Assembly: GCF_900199215.1 (NCBI RefSeq)
Contig: NZ_FZQA01000002.1
Span: forward strand, 199,501 to 263,500
Source: Amphiplicatus metriothermophilus
Lineage (GTDB): Bacteria; Pseudomonadota; Alphaproteobacteria; Caulobacterales; Parvularculaceae
DNA: 64,000 nucleotides
Direction of reading: 5' to 3'
The number at the start of each line of letters is the position of its first letter. The stretch's first letter is position 1. The position numbers and the translations under genes are program-made. Positions 7,472-17,280 of the stretch are shown here, piece after piece. The notes under the pieces are model-generated. The model was not told the DNA's origin, made no database searches, and worked only from the letters and a program-made list of their open reading frames with translations.

Positions 7472-8212
7472 ATGTATGCGTTGGATTCAGACAAGGCGGT
7501 GGTCCTTTTCTCCGGCGGCCAGGATTCGGCGATCGCGCTCGCCTGGGCGCTGCAGCGGTTTGACTGGGTGGAAACCATCGGTTTCGACTACGGCCAGCGT
7601 CATGCGGTGGAGCTGGGCGCGCGCACCGCGCTGCGGCGCGAGCTGACGCGCGACTTTTCCGCTTTCGCCGCGCGGCTGGGGCCTGACACGCTGGTCGATC
7701 TGGGCGGCCTTGGACGGCTCAGCGAGACGGCGCTCACGCGCGACGCCGAAATCGCCGTCGCTGAGAACGGCCTGCCGACCACCTTCGTGCCGGGGCGCAA
7801 TCTCGCCTTCCTGGTGTTCGCCGCGGCGCTCGCCTATCGGCGCGGCGCGGGCGCGCTGGTCGCCGGCATGTGCCAGGTCGATTATTCAGGCTATCCCGAC
7901 TGCCGGGAAGAAGCCTTGCGCGCGCAGATTGAGGCGATCCGCCTCGGCATGGACGCCGCTTTCCGTCTCGAAACGCCGGTCATGCATCTGAGCAAGGCCG
8001 AAAGCTGGCGCCTGGCTGAAAAGATCGGGGGGCGCAGACTCGTCGATCTCATCAACGAGCATTCGCACAGCTGCTATCGGGGCGTTCGCGCGACGCGCCA
8101 CGAGTGGGGCTATGGCTGCGGGGATTGTCCGGCCTGCGACTTGCGCGCCAAAGGGTGGGCGGCTTACGTCGCCGACGAGGGCGGCGAGACGGCGACCGGG
8201 AAGGCGAAGTGA
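7472..8212 (+). CDS. queC: 7-cyano-7-deazaguanine synthase
   Basis: An ATP-dependent enzyme making preQ0 from 7-carboxy-7-deazaguanine in queuosine biosynthesis. 246 aa. The N-terminal PP-loop is [15 protein letters not shown]. The zinc-binding cysteines are in the C-terminal [16 protein letters not shown] together with an upstream SCYRG. The downstream queE start overlaps its stop by four bases (GTGA), and queD follows, so the three genes form an operon supplying preQ0 for tRNA wobble-base modification. Confidence 0.96.
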   Translation: MYALDSDKAVVLFSGGQDSAIALAWALQRFDWVETIGFDYGQRHAVELGARTALRRELTRDFSAFAARLGPDTLVDLGGLGRLSETALTRDAEIAVAENGLPTTFVPGRNLAFLVFAAALAYRRGAGALVAGMCQVDYSGYPDCREEALRAQIEAIRLGMDAAFRLETPVMHLSKAESWRLAEKIGGRRLVDLINEHSHSCYRGVRATRHEWGYGCGDCPACDLRAKGWAAYVADEGGETATGKAK

Positions 8213-8847
8213 CGACCTATTCCGTCAAGGAACGCTATTACACCTTGCAGGGCGAAGGGGCGCAGGCGGGCCGCGCGGCGGTGTTTCTGCGCTTCGCCGG
8301 CTGCAATCTGTGGACGGGCCTCGAAAAGGATCGCGACAGCGCCGACTGCCGGTTTTGCGACACCGATTTCGTCGGAACCGACGGACCGGGCGGGGGCAGG
8401 TTCCGCTCTGCGGACGCGCTCGCGGACCATGTCGCGGCGGCCTGGCCGGCGGGCGCAGGCGGGCGCCCGCTCGTGGTGTGCACCGGCGGGGAGCCGCTTC
8501 TGCAGCTCGACGCGCCGCTTATTGACGCGCTGCATGCGCGCGGCTTCGAGGTGGCGGTCGAGACGAACGGCACGATAGCTGCGCCCGCCGGGCTCGACTG
8601 GATCTGCGTCAGCCCCAAGGCCGGCGCGCCGCTCGTTCAGACCGAAGGCGACGAGCTCAAACTCGTCTTTCCGCAGGACGGGGCCCCGCCTGCGGCGTTC
8701 GAGCGCCTGCGCTTCAAGCGTTTTTTCCTGCAGCCTATGGACGGGCCGGAGGTTTCGCGGCATACAGCCGCCGCCGTCGAATACTGCAAAGCCCATCCGC
8801 AGTGGCGTCTGAGCCTTCAGACCCACAAGCTGATCGGCATTCCTTGA
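8209..8847 (+). CDS. queE: 7-carboxy-7-deazaguanine synthase (radical SAM)
   Basis: A radical-SAM enzyme that contracts 6-carboxy-tetrahydropterin to 7-carboxy-7-deazaguanine. 212 aa from a GTG at 8209 that overlaps the queC stop. The protein begins [20 protein letters not shown], matching the family. The iron-sulfur motif has the QueE-specific long spacing: C in GCNLW, then CRFC in the [17 protein letters not shown] block. [12 protein letters not shown] binds SAM. The frame is open upstream inside queC, but that extension is not homologous to the family. Confidence 0.95.
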   Translation: MTTYSVKERYYTLQGEGAQAGRAAVFLRFAGCNLWTGLEKDRDSADCRFCDTDFVGTDGPGGGRFRSADALADHVAAAWPAGAGGRPLVVCTGGEPLLQLDAPLIDALHARGFEVAVETNGTIAAPAGLDWICVSPKAGAPLVQTEGDELKLVFPQDGAPPAAFERLRFKRFFLQPMDGPEVSRHTAAAVEYCKAHPQWRLSLQTHKLIGIP

Positions 8848-8868
8848 AACGCCGAAGGACGCGCCGCC

Positions 8869-9225
8869 ATGCGCATCGTCAAGTCGATAACCTTCGACGC
8901 CGCGCACTATCTGGCCGATTGTCCGGATGCGCGGCCCTATGCGCGCATGCACGGCCATTCCTTCACGCTCGAGGTGGCGATCGACGGGGAGCCTGACCCC
9001 GAGACCGGCTGGGTCGTCGATCTCGGCGATGTCGCCGAGGCGCTCGCCGAGCTGCGGGACAGCCTCGATCATCGGCTTCTGAACGAGGTCGAGGGGCTCG
9101 GCCGGCCGACGCTCGAGAACATCTGCCGTTACGCGGCCGAGCGTCTGCGCGCGCGGTTCCCGGGCCTTGCGCGCGTGCGCGTCGCGCGTCCCTCCTGCGG
9201 GGAGGCCTGCGAGTACGAACTGTGA
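8869..9225 (+). CDS. queD: 6-carboxytetrahydropterin synthase
   Basis: A 118-aa enzyme turning dihydroneopterin triphosphate into 6-carboxy-tetrahydropterin, the first queuosine-specific step. Zinc ligands are visible: His in DAAHYL and the pair in MHGHSF. GWVVDLGDV and LDHRLLN are typical, and the C-terminal ARPSCGEACEYEL supplies the pterin-binding Glu. Oddly, the catalytic Cys of the usual CX3HXH motif is a Tyr here (YARMHGH), while a Cys occurs six residues earlier (LADCPD). Third gene of the queC-queE-queD operon. Confidence 0.93.
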   Translation: MRIVKSITFDAAHYLADCPDARPYARMHGHSFTLEVAIDGEPDPETGWVVDLGDVAEALAELRDSLDHRLLNEVEGLGRPTLENICRYAAERLRARFPGLARVRVARPSCGEACEYEL

Positions 9226-9360
9226 GGCGGCCCGCGAGACAGGCGCAAGACGAGGCGATCCGGCGCCGAATCGTCTTTCCCGCCGTTTCGTTCGCGCCAG
9301 CCGCCTCGCGCGCATCGTCAAGAGACGGCGCGCGTCGACGCGACGCCGGGAAAACGGCGG

Positions 9361-10116
9361 CTATTCCTCCAAGGCCTCGCCTCTGATCAGCGCACGGAAC
9401 GTCATCAGTTCCTCGCCCATGAGAATCATGTCGCCGTCCTGGTCCATCGCGTCGAAATCGAGAAGATATTCGCGGATGTAGTCCTCGCGGGCGATGGCCG
9501 GCGCCGCGCCGGCCATATAGGCGAACCTCTCGCGGGCCCGTTCCGCCGCCTGCCGCGCGGCCGCCTCAGGGTCGAGCTCTTCGACGAAAGCGCGGAACTG
9601 GCGCTGGCGGGCGGCCTCCTCGTCCGTCGCCGGCGCGGCGCGGGCGGCGTTTTCCCGCCAGGACAGAACGAGACCGACGAATTCCTCCGCCGTGAGGCGT
9701 CCGTCGCGGTCGCTGTCCGCCGCGGCGAAATCGAGCCGCGCTTCTTCATAGGCCTCCGAGCGGGTCAGCACCTCGCGGTCGAAGGCCGCGCGCAGATCCT
9801 CGATCGCCGACCCGCCGGCCTCGCTCGGCCGGACCGGATCGTCGCGCGTATAGGTGAGGGTGCGCTTCTCCTCGCCGACCACCTCGCCGTTGATGGTGCG
9901 GGTGAAGATGACCGTCTGCCGGAGCTGCTGGCGTTTGTTGAGCTGATCGGCCATCTCGTCCGGGTCGATCTCGGCCTCGGCGGACTGGTCTTCGGCCCGC
10001 CCTTCCTGCCCTTGCGCGGCTGATCCATCGGCGGGCTGCTCCGGCGCTTGCGCGCGCGCCGCGGCGAGGCTCGCGCCGACGACGGCGAACGCCGCGACGA
10101 TCTTCAAAACCGCCAT
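9361..10116 (-). CDS. Secreted EF-hand domain protein
   Basis: 251 aa from the ATG at 10116, giving an N-terminal signal peptide (MAVLKIVAAFAVVGASLAAA, cleaved near ARA-QA). Two EF-hand calcium loops can be read: DSDRDGRLTAEE in the middle and DQDGDMILMGEE near the C-terminus. Between them is an Ala/Arg/Glu-rich helical stretch. Probably a periplasmic calcium-binding protein of unknown role. It ends 65 bases before the lipB stop and is co-directional with lipB. Confidence 0.75.
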   Translation of the reverse strand: MAVLKIVAAFAVVGASLAAARAQAPEQPADGSAAQGQEGRAEDQSAEAEIDPDEMADQLNKRQQLRQTVIFTRTINGEVVGEEKRTLTYTRDDPVRPSEAGGSAIEDLRAAFDREVLTRSEAYEEARLDFAAADSDRDGRLTAEEFVGLVLSWRENAARAAPATDEEAARQRQFRAFVEELDPEAAARQAAERARERFAYMAGAAPAIAREDYIREYLLDFDAMDQDGDMILMGEELMTFRALIRGEALEE

Positions 10117-10180
10117 GATCGGCCTCTCCGATGATTGCGCCGCGGATGATAAGAGGTTCCGGCCCGCGCGCAAAATCGCG

Positions 10181-10894
10181 TCAGACCGGCGGAGCCGCCT
10201 CGACGGTCGGGCCGAAGATCTTCTCGAAGGCGGCGCGCAGGGCGGCGTCGGCCTCGTCCATCGAGACCGGCAGGCCGAGATCGACGAGGCTCGTCACCCC
10301 GTAGCGCGAATCGCGCACGCCGCAGGGCACGATGCCCCCGAAATGGGAAAGCTCGGGCTCGACGTTGAACGCGATCCCGTGAAAGCTCACCCAGCGCCGG
10401 ATGCGCACGCCGATGGCGGCGATCTTGTCCTCGCGCGGGGGCCCGCCGGGCTGCGTGCGGTCGACCCAGACGCCGACCCGGTCCTTGCGAATCTCCCCGC
10501 GCACGTTGAACCGGTCGAGCGCGCCGACGATCCACGCCTCCAGCCCCGACACGAAGGCGCGCACGTCCCGGCCGCGCTCGGCGAGATCGAGCATCACATA
10601 GGCGACCCGCTGCCCGGGTCCGTGATAGGTGAGCTGGCCGCCGCGGGCGCTTTTGTAGACGGGAAACCGGTCCCGCATGAGCAGGTCTTCGAGGCGGGCG
10701 CTGGTCCCTGCGGTGTAGAGGGGCGGATGCTCCAGCAGCCAGACGAGCTCGCCGGCCGCGCCGGCCCGGATGGCGCCGGCGCGCGCCTCCATCGCGGCGA
10801 CGGCCTGCGGATAGGCGATGCGGCCGGGACTGACGGCCCATTCCACGGGCCGGTCCCGCCGCAGACGGTCGAGAGGGACGGAGCTGCGAGTCAC
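10181..10894 (-). CDS. lipB: Octanoyl-[acyl-carrier-protein]:protein N-octanoyltransferase
   Basis: Transfers octanoate from acyl-carrier protein to lipoyl domains, the first step of lipoate synthesis. 237 aa. Diagnostic motifs are [13 protein letters not shown], the active-site [34 protein letters not shown] (catalytic Lys) and [17 protein letters not shown] (catalytic Cys). It reads away from the tRNA-Leu gene; lipA is not in the window. Confidence 0.95.
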   Translation of the reverse strand: MTRSSVPLDRLRRDRPVEWAVSPGRIAYPQAVAAMEARAGAIRAGAAGELVWLLEHPPLYTAGTSARLEDLLMRDRFPVYKSARGGQLTYHGPGQRVAYVMLDLAERGRDVRAFVSGLEAWIVGALDRFNVRGEIRKDRVGVWVDRTQPGGPPREDKIAAIGVRIRRWVSFHGIAFNVEPELSHFGGIVPCGVRDSRYGVTSLVDLGLPVSMDEADAALRAAFEKIFGPTVEAAPPV

Positions 10895-11066
10895 GGACTT
10901 TTCTTGCCTGCCGGCTGCGATCGCCTAGATAGGGCCTGAAGCGCGCGAAAGCGACGCTTTCGGCGCCGTCGGCGCGGCGTCGCCGACAGGGCTTCACAGG
11001 GCGCGAGCGTTTTGCTATCCCGCGCCCTCTCTTCAGGCGACGGGCCTTGCCCGCGCCTGAGCCGGC

Positions 11067-11151
11067 GCGGTTGTGGCGGAACTGGTAGACGCGCAGCGTT
11101 GAGGTCGCTGTGGAGCAATCCGTGGAGGTTCGAGTCCTCTCAACCGCACCA
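11067..11151 (+). tRNA. tRNA-Leu (GAG)
   Basis: An 85-base leucine-type tRNA with a long variable arm and encoded CCA. The acceptor GCGGTTG pairs with CAACCGC. The anticodon stem CAGCG/CGCTG encloses TTGAGGT, giving anticodon GAG. The T-arm is GAGG-TTCGAGT-CCTC. Confidence 0.97.
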
Positions 11152-11289
11152 TTCTCATTGCATCGCCATCTGCGTTTGCGGATCTGGGCCGGCGCCGATT
11201 TACGTTTCGTTCATTCTCTCTGCAGTCCCATGCGCGAGTCGGTCTAGAATGACGGCCGACCGGGAAGGTGTCTGACAGAGGGGGGGCCG

Positions 11290-13407
11290 ATGTCGCCGGG
11301 CGCGCGACCGCAGCCGGATTTCCGGACGGTGTTCGAAGCCGGTCCGGGGCTCTATCTGCTGCTGTCGCCCGACTTCGATATCGTCGCGGTCACGGACGCC
11401 TACTGCCGCGCGCTCGGGCGCAGCCGCGACAGCCTCGTCGGGCGCAACGTCCTCGAAGCGTTCCCGCCGGACCCGTCGGATCCCGACCGCCGGGCGGTCG
11501 CGGATCTTGAAGCGTCCCTGCGCCAGACGCTTGCGCGCGGCCTGCCGGACCTCATGGAGATCGTCAAATACGACGCCCTCGGCGACGACGGCGGTCGGAT
11601 CGAGCGTTACTGGAGTCCGCTCAACGTTCCGGTCGTCGACAAGGAAACCGGCGAGGTCATCTGGATCATTCATGAAGCCCAGGACGTCACCGAGCTCGTC
11701 AGGGCGCGCGACAGCAGCGCAAGCGCGGGTCGTCTCGCCGAGGAGCAGGCCGCCGTCATCAGGCACCTCAACGTCCGCAACGAGGCGCTCGCCCGCCAGA
11801 TCGCCGAGAACGAGCGTCTGAGCAGGGAGCGCGAGCGCGCCTTCGACGCCTTTCTGAAAAGCGAGATGCGCTTCAAGACGCTCGCCGACAGCCTGCCGGG
11901 CGTCGTTCATCGCAGCGTGCGCGGCGCCGACGGCTCCCGGCGGAATGTCTTCATCAGCGCGGGCGTGGAGAAGCTTCTCGGCGTTCCCGCGCAGGAATTC
12001 ATGGAGAACCGGGCGTTCCTCTCTGACTTTATGGACCGGAACGACCGCGATCTGCGCGAGGCGGCGCTGAAAAGAGCGGTGGAGCGCGGCGAGACGGCCG
12101 AATTCGAAGCGAGGATGATTCCGCGCCAGGGCGGCGTGCGCTGGTGGCGCGTGCATACGACGCCGACGCGCATGGCGAACGGCGATATCCAGTGGGACGG
12201 ATTCGCCATCGACGTCACGGAACGCAAGGCCGCCGAGCATAATCTTCAGCAGGCGCTCAAAATGGAGGCCATCGGCCAGCTTACCGGCGGCCTCGCGCAT
12301 GACTTCAACAATCTGCTTTCGGTCATTCTTTCGAACGCCGAGACGCTGAGCGAGACGCTTGCCGACGACGAAGAGCTGCATGCGCTCGCCGACATGACGC
12401 GGCGGGCGGCCGAGCGCGGCGCGGAGCTGACGAACGGGCTTCTCGCCTTTGCGCGCCGCCAGCCGCTCGAACCGCGCCCCGTCGACGTCAACCGGCTGGT
12501 CGTCGGCATGGACGGGCTGCTGCGCCGCTCGCTGGGCGGCGATATCGAGATCGAACTGGTCCGGGGCGCGGGGCTGTGGCCGGCGATGGTCGATCCGGCG
12601 CAGCTCGAAGCGGCACTGCTCAACCTCGCGCTCAACGCCCGCGACGCGATGCCGAAAGGCGGGCGGCTGACCATCGAGACGGGCAATGCGCATATCGACG
12701 ACGATTACGCCGCGGCGCATGCGGAGGTTTCGCCGGGCCAGTATGTGATGGTCTGCGTGACCGACACGGGCGCGGGAATGGAGCCGGAGGTCGCCGAGCG
12801 CGCGTTCGAGCCGTTTTTTACGACGAAGGGGCCGGGCAAGGGCGCCGGGCTCGGCCTCGCCATGGTGTACGGCTTCGTCAAGCAGTCCCGCGGCCATGTG
12901 AAAATTTACTCTGAGCCGGGGCAGGGAACGGCGATCCGCATCTATCTGCCGCGCGCCGCGCCAGCGGAGGCGTCCGCCGAGGAGGACGACCGCCGCGCCG
13001 CGGACGGCGTCCCCGGCGGGACGGAGTCGATTCTCCTCGTGGAAGACGATCCGCTCGTGCGCGAGAACGCCGAGCGCATACTGAAGAATCTCGGCTATCG
13101 CGTGCTCTCGGCCGATCGCGGCGCGAGCGCGCTGGCGATTCTCGAGCGCGGCGATCCTGTGGACCTTCTGTTCACGGACGTAGTGATGCCGGGCGGGATC
13201 GCCGGCCCCGAACTCGCCGCGCGCGCAGCGGAGTTGCGGCCGGGGATCAGGGTTCTTTTTACGTCCGGCTACACCGAGAGCGCGGTGGTGCATCACGGAC
13301 GGCTCGATCCCGGCGTCAATCTCATTCGCAAGCCATACGGCCGCAAGGCTCTTGCAAGGAAGCTCAGGCAGACGCTCGATGAGAAAGGGGGAGCGAATGA
13401 CGGTTGA
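11290..13407 (+). CDS. PAS-domain hybrid sensor histidine kinase with C-terminal receiver
   Basis: A 705-aa, apparently soluble sensor kinase (no membrane segment seen). Domains in order: an N-terminal PAS (about 1-140), a short coiled coil, a second PAS/PAC (about 190-320, ending WDGFAIDVTERKAAE), then HisKA with GLAHDFNNLL (His 337). HATPase follows with NLALNARDAMPKGG, TDTGAGM and KGAGLGLAMVYGF. A receiver domain has the phospho-acceptor Asp 630 in LLFTDVVMPGG. The architecture matches CckA-like and PAS hybrid kinases in which the receiver modulates or relays the phosphate. The neighbouring single-domain regulator at 13525 may be its partner. Confidence 0.9.
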   Translation: MSPGARPQPDFRTVFEAGPGLYLLLSPDFDIVAVTDAYCRALGRSRDSLVGRNVLEAFPPDPSDPDRRAVADLEASLRQTLARGLPDLMEIVKYDALGDDGGRIERYWSPLNVPVVDKETGEVIWIIHEAQDVTELVRARDSSASAGRLAEEQAAVIRHLNVRNEALARQIAENERLSRERERAFDAFLKSEMRFKTLADSLPGVVHRSVRGADGSRRNVFISAGVEKLLGVPAQEFMENRAFLSDFMDRNDRDLREAALKRAVERGETAEFEARMIPRQGGVRWWRVHTTPTRMANGDIQWDGFAIDVTERKAAEHNLQQALKMEAIGQLTGGLAHDFNNLLSVILSNAETLSETLADDEELHALADMTRRAAERGAELTNGLLAFARRQPLEPRPVDVNRLVVGMDGLLRRSLGGDIEIELVRGAGLWPAMVDPAQLEAALLNLALNARDAMPKGGRLTIETGNAHIDDDYAAAHAEVSPGQYVMVCVTDTGAGMEPEVAERAFEPFFTTKGPGKGAGLGLAMVYGFVKQSRGHVKIYSEPGQGTAIRIYLPRAAPAEASAEEDDRRAADGVPGGTESILLVEDDPLVRENAERILKNLGYRVLSADRGASALAILERGDPVDLLFTDVVMPGGIAGPELAARAAELRPGIRVLFTSGYTESAVVHHGRLDPGVNLIRKPYGRKALARKLRQTLDEKGGANDG

Positions 13408-13524
13408 GACCCGTTTCGGCTTGACGGCGTCGATCGGCGCGTGTCAATCCGCGCGGCGCGAAAGCGATGCGCGCTTAAGGTCGTGGAGGAGACGACTGTC
13501 GCCAGACATGCGGAGGGCTGGATC

Positions 13525-13887
13525 ATGACCACCGTCCTGCTCGTCGACGACGACGAACTGTTTTGCGCCTCGATCAAAGCGGGGCTGGAGCAGAAAGCCT
13601 ATCGCGTGCTGGTCGCCAATGACGGCGAGTCGGCGCTGCGCGCGGTCGAGCGCGACGCGCCCGACGTGGTTGTGCTCGACCTTTTCATGCCCGGCATGGA
13701 GGGGATGGAGACCTTGCAGCGCATGCAGCGGCTGCGCCCGCAAATGCCGGTCTATGTCGTCACAGGCGGGGGCAGGAGCCGCCTCTTCGAGCTGCTCGAC
13801 GTGGCCGAGGGTCTCGGGGCCGCCGGAACCCTGCGCAAGCCGTTCACGGCGAACGATCTCATCCGGTTAATCGAGAAGAAAGACTGA
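13525..13887 (+). CDS. Single-domain response regulator
   Basis: A 120-aa CheY-like receiver with no output domain. Acidic pocket LLVDDDEL, phospho-acceptor Asp 52 in VVVLDLFMPGMEG, switch Thr in VYVVTGGG and Lys in TLRKPF. The ATG at 13525 gives the standard receiver start. It follows the hybrid kinase by about 120 bases in the same direction, so it may accept phosphate from it. With no output domain it would act by protein-protein contact. Confidence 0.88.
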   Translation: MTTVLLVDDDELFCASIKAGLEQKAYRVLVANDGESALRAVERDAPDVVVLDLFMPGMEGMETLQRMQRLRPQMPVYVVTGGGRSRLFELLDVAEGLGAAGTLRKPFTANDLIRLIEKKD

Positions 13888-13969
13888 CCGGGTTCGATAT
13901 CGTCTCCCGTCGGGCGCTGGCGGGAGATTTGCAGGCGCTGAAGGGCGAATCCGCCGCAGGAGGCGACAC

Positions 13970-14278
13970 GTGGCGCGATTATCCGCAATTGCGGCTGCGG
14001 CCGCGGCGGCTTTCGTTGCGAGTTCCGGTCTCGCGCCGGCGAAAACCGTCGTCGTCGGACCGGCGCCCTGTCCGGCGCCGCCCGATATCGAGCCCTATGT
14101 CCCGCCGGCGGACGTCGCGGCCGATTCGAACGCAGACTTGCGGTTGGACGACCGGGTTCTCGTTCTGAAAGACGCGGAGATCGGGCCGGAGCTTATCGGG
14201 CGGTTCATTCTCGACGCGCATACCGGCCTGCCCTACCGCGTCGAGCCGGGGGAGCAGGAACATGCTTGCGGGCGATAA
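13970..14278 (+). CDS. Small secreted protein of unknown function
   Basis: 102 aa starting at GTG, with a clear AGGAGG Shine-Dalgarno at 13958-13963. The first 25 residues are a signal peptide (Ala-rich core, GLAPAKT cleavage region). The mature part is short, Pro- and Asp-rich (PCPAPPDIEPYVPPADV), and contains LDDRVLVLKDAEIGPELIGRFILDA. Not recognised; likely periplasmic. Confidence 0.6.
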   Translation: MARLSAIAAAAAAAFVASSGLAPAKTVVVGPAPCPAPPDIEPYVPPADVAADSNADLRLDDRVLVLKDAEIGPELIGRFILDAHTGLPYRVEPGEQEHACGR

Positions 14279-14589
14279 ACCGCCTGCCTGACGGGCGCTT
14301 GTCCTGTCCGTCCTGAAATCATCACGAATTCCTCACGCAGACGGCCGCGACGGCGGCGGGCGCGCAGGGCGAAATCGCTCGCGCTGTCCCGGTCCGTCGC
14401 GCCGGCGTGCGCCTCCCGTCGCCGAGGCGCGGCGGGTCGGGACAGCCCCGATCGCAAGGAGGCGGGCTCGGCTCGATGTCAGGCGGTTTCGCCTGACTTC
14501 GCTCGCGGGCGCGCCCGGGAGCGCAGATCCACCCCTGAGGCCGGACGGCGAGCCGTCCCGCCCGAAAACGAAGCGGAAAGGAGACGCCG
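14279..14589. other. 311-base intergenic region with an 8-bp hairpin
   Basis: No coding frame is convincing here. A perfect hairpin, GTCAGGCG-GTTT-CGCCTGAC, lies at 14478-14497. No T-run follows it, so it is not a standard terminator. The downstream end carries AAAGGAGA, the ribosome-binding site of the UrcA gene. Confidence 0.5.
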
Positions 14590-14934
14590 ATGTCTTTCAG
14601 CAAACCTGTCCTGGCGACGATCCTCGCGGCGGCGATCATCGCCGGCGCCGGCCATGCCGCGGCCGATGACGCGCAGCGCATTCGCAGCGTGCGCGTCGCC
14701 TATGACGATCTTGATCTCGACAGGGAGGCCGATGCGCGGGAGATGCTCGCCCGCCTCGAACGCGCGGCGCATGAGGCCTGCGGACGCTATCCCGAGCGGC
14801 ACTCCAGCTACCGGATAATGCCGGAACGGACGAAGGCCGCGTTCCAGGAGTGCCGGCGGCGCGCGGTGGCGGCCGCCGTGCAAGAGCTGAACGCCGCAAG
14901 GCTTAACGAATTACATGCGCGATCGGCGGGATAA
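14590..14934 (+). CDS. UrcA family protein
   Basis: A 114-aa exported protein of the UrcA family, found mainly in Caulobacterales, Sphingomonadales and relatives. A signal peptide (ATILAAAIIAGAGHAAA) precedes the family pattern VRVAYDDLDLDREADAREM, LERAAHEACG, FQECRRRAVAAAVQEL with two conserved cysteines (CG and EC). Family function is unknown. The ATG is set by AAAGGAGA eight bases upstream. Confidence 0.85.
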   Translation: MSFSKPVLATILAAAIIAGAGHAAADDAQRIRSVRVAYDDLDLDREADAREMLARLERAAHEACGRYPERHSSYRIMPERTKAAFQECRRRAVAAAVQELNAARLNELHARSAG

Positions 14935-15049
14935 TCGGCCAGCCGGTTCGTCCGCGCGCGCCCGGCTTTATCTTGTGAGCGCGCGCATTTCATCGGAAAC
15001 TGATCGGGCCGCGCCTGAACGGTCGGGCGCGGATCCCGTCAGCTCCATA

Positions 15050-17152
15050 ATGAGTCGCATGAACGAACAGGCCGCCGCCGCCAGGCCTCAGGAGATCGAT
15101 CTCAGCCGCGAGGAGCCGTTCGCGCTGGGCGACATCCGCGTGCGTCCGACCGCTTTGGAGATTGAACGCCGCGGCCAGGCGACGTCGATCGAGCCGCGCG
15201 TGATGAAAGCGCTGATCGCGCTGCATCGCGCCGGAGGGGCGACCGTCACGCGCGATGCGCTGATCGATCAATGCTGGGGCGGGCGCATCGTTTCGGAAAG
15301 CGCGATCAATCGCTGCGTCTCGCAGCTGCGCAAGGCGCTGGCGAGCAACGGGGGCGATGCGGGCGTGATCGTGGAGACGATTCCCAAGGTCGGCTACCGG
15401 CTTCAGGTCTCGCCCGCGCGCGCGCCCCTCGCCGAGAAAGCGCCTGACGTCGCCGCGCAGGAAAAGCGGACGTCGCCCTTGCGATTGATCGCCGTTGCGA
15501 GCGCTCTCGGCGCGGCGCTCGTCGCGGGCGCGCTTTTCTTCCTGTCGCGTCCTGCGCCGTGGACCGCCGTGGCGTATCGACCGATCACGTCCACGCCGGA
15601 AATCGAGACCTATCCGGCCCTGTCGCCGGACGGATCGCAGATCGTTTATTCGTTTCAGAGCGACCCCGACGCGCCGCGCGACCTTTATTTGCAGGGCGTC
15701 GCAGCCGGCGCTCCCGCGCCCTTCACCTCGGGTCCGGCTGACGACTATGGCGCGGCCTGGTCGCCGCGCGGGGACAGGGTGGCCTTCCTGCGCCGGTCGC
15801 CCGGCGCGCCGTGCGCGCTCGCGATCGCCCCGATCCCGCGCGGGCCGGTGCGGATCGTCGCGCCCTGTCTCGCCGCCGACTACACGCGGGTTTCCTGGCT
15901 TGACGAGAGCACCCTGATCCTTTCCGACGCGCCCGGGCCCGGAGAGCTGCGCCGCATTCGCGCCGTCGATATCGAAACGGGCGCGGCGCGCGATTTGACG
16001 ACGCCGCCGGCTGCTACGCTCGGCGATCATGATCCGCAGGCTTCTCCCGACGGGCGCTACGTCGTCTTCCGGCGAACGCTCATGACCGGGGCGGACGATC
16101 TGTTTCTTCTCGATATGCGCGCCGGAAAGGAGCGGGCGCTGACCCGCGACGGGTGGAAGGCGGCCGGCTATGTGTGGTCGGCCGACAGCCGCCATGTCTT
16201 TTTCTCTTCCAATCGCGGCGGCGGCTTCGGTCTTTGGACCGTCGAGGTTCGCCGCCCCGGACCGCCGCGGCGCGTAAGCCTGGGGCTGGGCGCGGTCACT
16301 TTCACGCGCATGTCCGCCGACCGTCATGACAGGCTCGCCGTCGAGGCGCCGCGCGGGCGCGTCAACATCGCGGCCGCGACGCCGGGGGGCGAAATCGTTC
16401 CTGTCACGGACGGCGCCGGCGACGATTGGGAGCCCGCCGCCGCGCCCGACGGTCTCGTCGCCTTCGTATCCACGCGCAGCGGCTCGCCTGAACTGTGGAC
16501 CGCGGACGCGGACGGCCGGCTCGTCCGCGTCACAGAGCTTGGCGCGAGCTACATGACCGATCCTGTCTGGTCGCCGGACGGCGGCCTGATCGCCTTTTCG
16601 GCGGTGCGCGGGCGCCGCGCCGAGCTCTACGTCGTCGCGCGAGACGGTTCGCGGCTGCGCGTGCTCACCGACGACGGCGCGGCCAAGCATGACCCGGTCT
16701 TTTCCGCTTCGGGCGAGCAGGTCTTCTATGTCGAGCACGGACTTGCCGGCTGGCGGCTCATGCGGATCGAGCTGGCCGAAGGCGCCCGTCCCGAGCCGGT
16801 TCCCGGCGGCGAAGGCTGGCGATCGCTGCGCGCCGCGCCGGACGGCCGGCTGTTCGGGGTTCGGGAGGGCTCTTCGCAGATCGTCGCGCTGAACGGCCCG
16901 GCGCCGCATGTCGCGCTCGGCGAGGGCGATTTATGGGCGGCGGGCGAAGAGGGGATTTATATCGTCCGCGCCGGCGAAGGCTCCGGCGCCGCGCTGCTGC
17001 TTCATCCCTGGGAAGGCGCGCCGCGCAAGGCGGGCGATCTGCCGACCGGCGCCGGGCCGCCGAGCGCGGGCGCCGACGGGCGCGTGCTGTTCTCCCGGCC
17101 GCTCGATCAGGAGGTCGACATCGGCCTTTTGCGCCTCGGCCGCCGGCCATGA
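15050..17152 (+). CDS. CadC-like winged-helix transcriptional regulator with periplasmic WD40-like propeller
   Basis: About 700 aa. An N-terminal OmpR/PhoB-type winged helix (about residues 20-115: LGDIRVRPTALEIER, RDALIDQCWGGRIVSESAINRCVSQLRKAL, VETIPKVGYRL) is followed by a single membrane helix (IAVASALGAALVAGALFFL, about 155). The large C-terminal part is a PD40/TolB-like beta-propeller: repeats of the type YPALSPDGSQIVYS, DPQASPDGRYVVFR and DPVWSPDGGLIAFSA. This is a ToxR/CadC-style membrane-bound activator sensing a periplasmic cue. The start may be ATG 15050 or 15059. Targets and signal are unknown. Confidence 0.85.
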   Translation: MSRMNEQAAAARPQEIDLSREEPFALGDIRVRPTALEIERRGQATSIEPRVMKALIALHRAGGATVTRDALIDQCWGGRIVSESAINRCVSQLRKALASNGGDAGVIVETIPKVGYRLQVSPARAPLAEKAPDVAAQEKRTSPLRLIAVASALGAALVAGALFFLSRPAPWTAVAYRPITSTPEIETYPALSPDGSQIVYSFQSDPDAPRDLYLQGVAAGAPAPFTSGPADDYGAAWSPRGDRVAFLRRSPGAPCALAIAPIPRGPVRIVAPCLAADYTRVSWLDESTLILSDAPGPGELRRIRAVDIETGAARDLTTPPAATLGDHDPQASPDGRYVVFRRTLMTGADDLFLLDMRAGKERALTRDGWKAAGYVWSADSRHVFFSSNRGGGFGLWTVEVRRPGPPRRVSLGLGAVTFTRMSADRHDRLAVEAPRGRVNIAAATPGGEIVPVTDGAGDDWEPAAAPDGLVAFVSTRSGSPELWTADADGRLVRVTELGASYMTDPVWSPDGGLIAFSAVRGRRAELYVVARDGSRLRVLTDDGAAKHDPVFSASGEQVFYVEHGLAGWRLMRIELAEGARPEPVPGGEGWRSLRAAPDGRLFGVREGSSQIVALNGPAPHVALGEGDLWAAGEEGIYIVRAGEGSGAALLLHPWEGAPRKAGDLPTGAGPPSAGADGRVLFSRPLDQEVDIGLLRLGRRP

Positions 17153-17280
17153 TCCGCGCCGGCCTGTAGACATCGTCCGGCGGGCTTTCTATGAGCCAGA
17201 GCGAGAGCCCGCCCGCGTCGATGCGCGAAGGCGGCTTTTCGACAGCCCGCAGCCGCCGGCGTCCGACAGACGGAGACTTC

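Noticed and set aside
11200-13296. 698-codon minus-strand frame opposite the hybrid histidine kinase
   Set aside because: High GC leaves long antisense frames; the plus strand shows PAS, HisKA, HATPase and receiver motifs in order.
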